Source of the DNA: Candidatus Avipropionibacterium avicola
Lineage (GTDB): Bacteria > Actinomycetota > Actinomycetes > Propionibacteriales > Propionibacteriaceae
DNA: 8,959 nucleotides
NCBI GenBank assembly: GCA_018715445.1
Contig: DVLP01000380.1
Coordinates: 1-8,959, forward strand
Direction of reading: 5' to 3'
How positions within the stretch are numbered: position 1 is the first letter of the stretch; the number at the start of each line of letters is the position of its first letter. Positions 5,347 through 8,959 of the stretch are shown in pieces. A model generated the notes under the pieces. That model did not search any database, had not been told where the DNA came from, and saw nothing but the letters and a program-made list of their open reading frames with translations. The translations under genes and the position numbers were made by a program.

Positions 5347-6330
5347 ATGAGCACTGGCGAGGATGGTGGGGCAGCGGTCGGCTTCCTGGTGGTGGGGGAG
5401 GCACTGATCGACCTGGTCCCGGCCACGAAGGGCGACGGTGACGCTGATCCGGAGCCAGCCTCGACCTTTGCGAGCACGTGGCAGGCCCAGACCGCCGGAG
5501 GACCGCTGAACACGGCGGTCGCGCTCGCCCGGCTGGACCGGACGGTCGCCTTCGGCGCCCCGATCGGCGAGGACGCCCTTGCCCGACAGATGACCGCCCA
5601 TCTGCGGGCCAACCGGGTCGCGGTCGATCGGGTCCCCGCCGGACGGGGTCCGACGGCGATGGCCGTGGTGTCGCTCGACGAGGCGGGCAAGGCCTCCTAC
5701 CACTTCCACGCCGCGCAGACCGCGACCTTCGACTTCGACACCGACCGGATGCCGTCACTGGCCGACGGGGAGTGGCTGCACATCGCCTCCCTGGCACTGG
5801 TGGTCCGACCCGGAGCCGAGACGCTGCACCGATGGGCGCTCGACCAGCGGCCCGAGCTCGTCTCGGTCGACCTCAACGTCCGCACCATCGTCGAACCGGA
5901 CCCGCAGGCCTACTGGGGAGCACTGGAGCCGTGGATCGACCTGGTGGCCGAGCGGGGTGGCGTGGTGAAGGGCAGCGACGAGGACCTGGACTTCCTGGCC
6001 CCGGCTGCCGGGCTGGGCGACCATGCCCAGTTGGCTCGTCACCTCGCCGAGCGTGGCGTGGGCTGTGTGGTGACCACCCTCGGCGTGGACGGGGCCAGTG
6101 CCCTGGTCGACCGCGAGGAGGTCCGGGTGCCCGGCCGTCGGGTCGAGGTGGTCGACACCGTTGCGGCCGGTGACACCTTCATGGCCGGATTCCTGGACGG
6201 GTGGACCACGGAGGCGACCGATCCTGCGACTGCCCTTTCCCGCGGGGTCGCCGCGGCATCGGTGGTGGTGGGGCGTCGCGGGGCCCAACCGCCAACCACC
6301 GACGAGGTCGATGCCGTGCTGCGTGGCTGA
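5347..6330 (+). CDS. PfkB-family carbohydrate kinase (fructokinase-like)
   Basis: The 327-residue protein has the ribokinase/PfkB plan. VVGEALIDLV (15-24) carries the sugar-binding Asp22. AGGPLNTAVALARL (50-63) is the first family signature, with Gly51-Gly52 and Asn55. DTVAAGDTFMAGFLDG (270-285) is the second signature, with catalytic base Asp276 and the AAGD anion-hole variant also found in ribokinase. It should phosphorylate a sugar or sugar derivative with ATP in the cytosol. The Gly-Gly-Pro-x-Asn-x-Ala pattern is closest to bacterial fructokinases, but substrate is not certain, and ribokinase or 2-keto-3-deoxygluconate kinase specificity remains possible. An 18-or-so-residue acidic insert lies between the first strand and the GG motif. 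No sugar transporter or hydrolase adjoins it, so context does not help. The ATG lies 13 nt after the DUF4192 stop, without a ribosome-binding site, and may be leaderless. Confidence 0.92.
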   Translation: MSTGEDGGAAVGFLVVGEALIDLVPATKGDGDADPEPASTFASTWQAQTAGGPLNTAVALARLDRTVAFGAPIGEDALARQMTAHLRANRVAVDRVPAGRGPTAMAVVSLDEAGKASYHFHAAQTATFDFDTDRMPSLADGEWLHIASLALVVRPGAETLHRWALDQRPELVSVDLNVRTIVEPDPQAYWGALEPWIDLVAERGGVVKGSDEDLDFLAPAAGLGDHAQLARHLAERGVGCVVTTLGVDGASALVDREEVRVPGRRVEVVDTVAAGDTFMAGFLDGWTTEATDPATALSRGVAAASVVVGRRGAQPPTTDEVDAVLRG

Positions 6331-6344
6331 TGACAGGCCTGCCG

Positions 6345-6363
6345 CGCCTCAACCAGTGAGGTG
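6345..6363. terminator. Small hairpin at the convergent kinase/glnD junction
   Basis: CCTCA-ACCAG-TGAGG (6347-6361) is a perfect 5-bp stem with a five-base loop, extendable by one G-T and one C-G pair to 6345-6363. It covers the glnD stop codon (6349-6351) and lies 17 bases after the kinase stop. The two genes are only 18 bp apart, so any terminator must sit here or inside coding sequence. There is no T-run, and the stem is short, so this is a weak candidate. Confidence 0.25.
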
Positions 6364-8088
6364 GTCGAGCAACCGGGTGGTCAGCCTGTCCATCCGACGC
6401 CCCCGCCACGGGGTCCACACCGCTGGGCCGGTCGCCCGGGCATCGGCCTCGCTCAGGTGACGCAGCAGCACGACCGTGATCGGATCGTGGTCCAGCAACC
6501 CAGCGAGGGTGGCGATCACGCCGGGATCGTCGATGTCGGCACCGTCGGCGGCCTCGGCCAGTACCAGGTGATGGCGGACCAGGGTCACGATTCGCTCCTG
6601 CTCGGACCGCTCGAGGCCGATCCGTTCGACGATGTCACCGGCGATCCGCGCGCCGACCTCGCTGTGATCGCCGTCCCCACGCACCTTGCCGATGTCGTGC
6701 AGCAACCCGGCCCAGAGCAACACGTCGCGCTCCGGGAGGTCCCGTGGCGCTCGGCAGGCGTGGACGACGGTCTGCACCAGGTGGCGGTCGACGGTGAACA
6801 CGTGCACCGGGCTGCGCTGGGCCCGGCCCCGTACGGCGGCCCATTCCGGGAGCCAGGTGGTCACCACATCGGCCAGGTCCAGGCTCTCCCAGACCTGGAG
6901 CTGGGCGGCACCGGACCGCAACAGCTGCAGCAGGTCGTCCCGCGCCTGGGTCGGCCACGGTGGGGACGGACTCGGGGTGTTGGCCAGTGATGCGACCGTC
7001 GACGGTGCCAACCGCAGACCGGTCCGCGCCGCAGCGGCGGCGGCCCGCAGGGACAGCACGGGATCGCTGCTCGGTCGTGCGTCTGCGTCGAGGACGAGCT
7101 CCCCGTCGTGTTCGATGACGCCGTCGGCGACCTGGGGGAGCCGGGCCGGACGCCACCGTCCGCGCACGATCCGCGCGCCGAGGACGGCCGAGGGGCGACG
7201 CAGCGCCTGACGGGCATCGCGAACGGTCGCATCGAGACTGGCACTGATCAGCCGTCCGGCCCCGGCCAGGCGTGCCAGCAACTCGTCGGCATCGGCCAAC
7301 CCGAGCGCGGTCGCCACCTCCTGCTGATGCACGCGCAACAACCGGGTGGCCGGGCGGGTGGTGATCCGGCAGAGCGCATCGCGGGCATCGAGCAGGGTCG
7401 TCCAGGCCTCGTCGACCGGGCCGTGGGGTCGATCGGCCAGCCAGGTGGCGGCCAGTGCCCGGAGCACGACCGCATCGCGCAGACCGCCGCGGGCCTGCTT
7501 CACGTCGGGTTCGCTCAGGTGGGCGAGTTCCCCGTGGCGGTCGGCCCGGGCTCGGATGGAGTCGACCAGGTCGGGCAGGCGCCGGCGGGCGGCCGAGCGC
7601 CAGTCCTGCAGCACCGCCGAGCGGGCCTGCTGCACCACGGACTCGTCCCCGCAGACCGGGCGGACCTCGATCAGCCCCACGGCGGCCGGGAGGTCGGCCG
7701 AGGCGATCGATCGACACTGCGCCAGGCTGCGGACCGAATGGTCCAGGTCGAGTCCGGCGTCCCAGAGGGGATACCACAGCGCTTCGGCGAGCTCGCCGAT
7801 CCGTTCCGGCGGATGGGTCCGACCGTCGTGGACCAGCATCAGGTCCAGATCGGAGGTCGGCCCGGCGTCGCGACGTCCCTGCGACCCGACCGCGGCCAGG
7901 GCCACTCCGGCGCTGCTGCTGATCCCGAGCCGTTCGCTCTCGCGGTGGTAGTGCTGCGACAACGCCTCGTCGACCAGATCGGCGAGGCGGTGCCGGTAGC
8001 CCTGCCCACCGTCCTGCGGCTCCAGGGCGAGCCGGGCGGTCCGCAGGCCCCCCAGGGCGCCCAGCCGGGGGCCTGCGTCCCGTTCCAT
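6349..8088 (-). CDS. glnD: PII uridylyl/adenylyltransferase GlnD lacking the C-terminal ACT domains
   Basis: GlnD attaches UMP (AMP in Corynebacterium) to Tyr51 of PII when glutamine is low and removes it when glutamine is high. The nucleotidyltransferase motif is intact: VGSQGRRD then SDLDLML, with metal ligands Asp80 and Asp82. SEPDVKQARGGLRD, a GlnD hallmark, follows. The HD domain at about 436-549 is also intact: His436, His464-Asp465 in LLHDIGK, DHSEVGA, RHH (506-507 the His pair) and Asp549 in SEADARATGP. The protein ends at 579, about 30 residues after the HD domain, whereas actinobacterial relatives continue through two ACT domains to about 700-835. The stop is 18 bp from the intact kinase gene, so no broken remainder lies downstream. 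The ATG at 8088, four bases after the glnK stop, is preferred; a GTG at 8112 would add eight residues and overlap glnK. The gene is downstream of amtB and glnK in one operon. Confidence 0.93.
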   Translation of the reverse strand: MERDAGPRLGALGGLRTARLALEPQDGGQGYRHRLADLVDEALSQHYHRESERLGISSSAGVALAAVGSQGRRDAGPTSDLDLMLVHDGRTHPPERIGELAEALWYPLWDAGLDLDHSVRSLAQCRSIASADLPAAVGLIEVRPVCGDESVVQQARSAVLQDWRSAARRRLPDLVDSIRARADRHGELAHLSEPDVKQARGGLRDAVVLRALAATWLADRPHGPVDEAWTTLLDARDALCRITTRPATRLLRVHQQEVATALGLADADELLARLAGAGRLISASLDATVRDARQALRRPSAVLGARIVRGRWRPARLPQVADGVIEHDGELVLDADARPSSDPVLSLRAAAAAARTGLRLAPSTVASLANTPSPSPPWPTQARDDLLQLLRSGAAQLQVWESLDLADVVTTWLPEWAAVRGRAQRSPVHVFTVDRHLVQTVVHACRAPRDLPERDVLLWAGLLHDIGKVRGDGDHSEVGARIAGDIVERIGLERSEQERIVTLVRHHLVLAEAADGADIDDPGVIATLAGLLDHDPITVVLLRHLSEADARATGPAVWTPWRGRRMDRLTTRLLDHLTG

Positions 8089-8092
8089 CGGG

Positions 8093-8431
8093 CTACAACG
8101 CCTCGGACCCACTGGCCCCGGTGCGGACCCGGATCACCTCATCCACCGGCGTCACCCAGATCTTCCCGTCACCGATCCTGCCGCTCTGGGCGGCTTCGAC
8201 GATGGCGGCCGTGATCGCGGCGACATCGGCGTCCTCGGCGAGGACCTCGACCTTCTTCTTCGCCACCAGGTCGACCGTGTACTCCGCTCCGCGGTACACC
8301 TCGGTGTGGCCCTTCTGCTGCCCGAAACCGTCGGCCTCGGACACGGTCAGTCCTCGTACGGCGACCGCCTTGAGTGCGGTCTTCACCTCGTCCAGCTTGT
8401 GTGGCTGGATCACAGCGGTGATCAGTTTCAT
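8093..8431 (-). CDS. glnK: PII nitrogen-regulatory signal protein GlnK/GlnB
   Basis: The 112-residue length is typical of PII. The trimeric protein binds ATP/ADP and 2-oxoglutarate and uses its T-loop to control partners, classically AmtB at the membrane. Key residues fall at canonical positions: Gln39 and Lys58 (2-oxoglutarate site), the T-loop signature YRGAEY with modifiable Tyr51, Gly87-Asp-Gly-Lys90 in GRIGDGKIWV, and Arg101 and Arg103 in VIRVRTG. Nothing is missing. The ATG at 8431 overlaps the amtB stop as ATGA, and AGGGG lies eight bases upstream within amtB, so translation is coupled to AmtB. The call glnK rather than glnB rests on linkage to amtB. A longer frame to 8512 exists but only reads amtB out of frame, and family alignment starts at MKLITAVIQP. 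It would be the substrate of the GlnD encoded just downstream. Confidence 0.97.
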   Translation of the reverse strand: MKLITAVIQPHKLDEVKTALKAVAVRGLTVSEADGFGQQKGHTEVYRGAEYTVDLVAKKKVEVLAEDADVAAITAAIVEAAQSGRIGDGKIWVTPVDEVIRVRTGASGSEAL

Positions 8432-8959
8432 CGTGAGATCCCCTCGTAGGCGGTTTCTGCGTGTTCTGCCAAGTCGATGCCCGACACTTCGTCCTCCTCG
8501 GTGATGCGCCATCCCATGGTGGCCTTCAGCGCCAGGCCGATGACGGCGGTGATGATGCCGGAGAACAGCACGGCCACCACCGCGATCAGCACCTGCACCA
8601 GCAGCAGGCGTGCCCCGCCGCCGTAGAACAGCCCGCCGTCGGTGGCCAGGAACCCGATCGCCACCGTGCCGATCAGACCACCGACCAGATGGACCCCGAC
8701 GACGTCCAGGGAGTCGTCCAGACCGAGCTTGTACTTCAGACTGACGGCGAAGGCGCAGGCCGCGCCGACCACCAGGCCCAGGATGATCGAGCCGAGCGGG
8801 CTCAACGATCCGGCAGCCGGGGTGATGGCCACCAGACCACCCACGATCGCCGAGGCGACCCCCAGCCCGGTCGGCTTGCCGTGCCGGATCTTGTCGACGA
8901 CCATCCAGCCCACGATGGCGGCAGCGGTGGTCGTGGTGGTGTTGACCCAGGCCAGGCCG
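8428..8959 (-). CDS. amtB: Ammonium transporter Amt/AmtB, C-terminal part (5' end beyond the window)
   Basis: The last 176 residues are present; the frame is open to the right edge and begins GLAWVNTTTTTAAAIVGW. The part includes several membrane helices, the ITPAAGSLSPLG segment, and LDDSLDVVGVHLVGG, which carries the second histidine of the Amt twin-His pore (His318 in E. coli numbering) after the family's Asp-rich motif. After the last helix comes a cytoplasmic tail of about 28 residues (GWRITEEDEVSGIDLAEHAE and beyond), the region that communicates with GlnK and gates the trimer. The protein conducts ammonium into the cell. Its first half, including the first pore histidine, and its promoter lie outside the window, so nitrogen control by GlnR- or AmtR-type regulators cannot be judged. 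A run of five threonines at 8926-8940 replaces a more mixed sequence in the relatives I recall. The gene leads the amtB-glnK-glnD operon. Confidence 0.96.
   Translation of the reverse strand, partial: GLAWVNTTTTTAAAIVGWMVVDKIRHGKPTGLGVASAIVGGLVAITPAAGSLSPLGSIILGLVVGAACAFAVSLKYKLGLDDSLDVVGVHLVGGLIGTVAIGFLATDGGLFYGGGARLLLVQVLIAVVAVLFSGIITAVIGLALKATMGWRITEEDEVSGIDLAEHAETAYEGISR

Noticed and set aside
6334..6341. CAGGCCTG palindrome present at both convergent junctions (2230-2237 and 6334-6341), suggesting a shared terminator motif
   Set aside because: The same 8-mer also occurs inside the DUF4192 gene (4533-4540), so it looks like a common GC-rich word rather than a junction signal.
7108..8214. 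368-residue plus-strand frame antisense to glnD and glnK
   Set aside because: GlnD and GlnK are unmistakable on the other strand. This frame has only antisense-type composition.
8432..8512. Longer GlnK start upstream of 8431
   Set aside because: The extra residues come from amtB in another frame. PII proteins start at MKL, and the ATGA overlap with a good ribosome-binding site supports 8431.

Overview
The window is chromosomal DNA of a high-GC actinobacterium. Codons end mostly in G or C, GTG starts occur, a DUF4192 protein (a mostly actinobacterial family) is present, and the nitrogen genes lie in the amtB-glnK-glnD order known from Corynebacterium, Mycobacterium and Streptomyces. The details would suit Propionibacteriales, but that is inference. 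I see no tRNA, rRNA, CRISPR array, insertion sequence, phage gene or gene-poor stretch. The longest intergenic stretch is 147 bp.

Layout. (1) 56-2238, plus strand: a nine-or-so-segment DMT-type membrane protein, overlapping by GTGA with a family-4 glycosyltransferase that keeps its catalytic motifs. (2) 2229-4220, minus strand: a galactose-mutarotase-fold protein whose active-site residues look replaced, preceded by a single-pass membrane protein with a Tyr-Gly-Gln-rich cytoplasmic tail and a C-terminal beta domain outside the membrane. The glycosyltransferase and the mutarotase-like gene converge and overlap by 10 bp, and that overlap is a perfect palindrome. (3) 4221-4367: divergent control region with a DnaA-box-like 9-mer, two inverted repeats and a probable leaderless promoter. 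(4) 4368-6330, plus strand: a DUF4192 protein, then a PfkB-family sugar kinase 13 nt downstream. (5) 6349-8959, minus strand: glnD, glnK and the 3' part of amtB, reading in from the right edge and converging on the kinase gene.

How the genes work together. The amtB-glnK-glnD block is a nitrogen-sensing unit: AmtB takes up ammonium, the PII protein GlnK (Tyr51 present) reports energy and 2-oxoglutarate and docks on AmtB, and GlnD modifies and demodifies GlnK. The most notable feature of the window is that this GlnD stops about 30 residues after its HD domain, so it lacks both C-terminal ACT domains, the part that normally senses glutamine. The other genes concern envelope or sugar metabolism, or are uncharacterised, and form ordinary small operons. 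I do not see a clear new multi-gene system. The findings worth follow-up are the ACT-less GlnD, the remodelled mutarotase-like protein, the palindromic convergent junction and the control region at 4221-4367.
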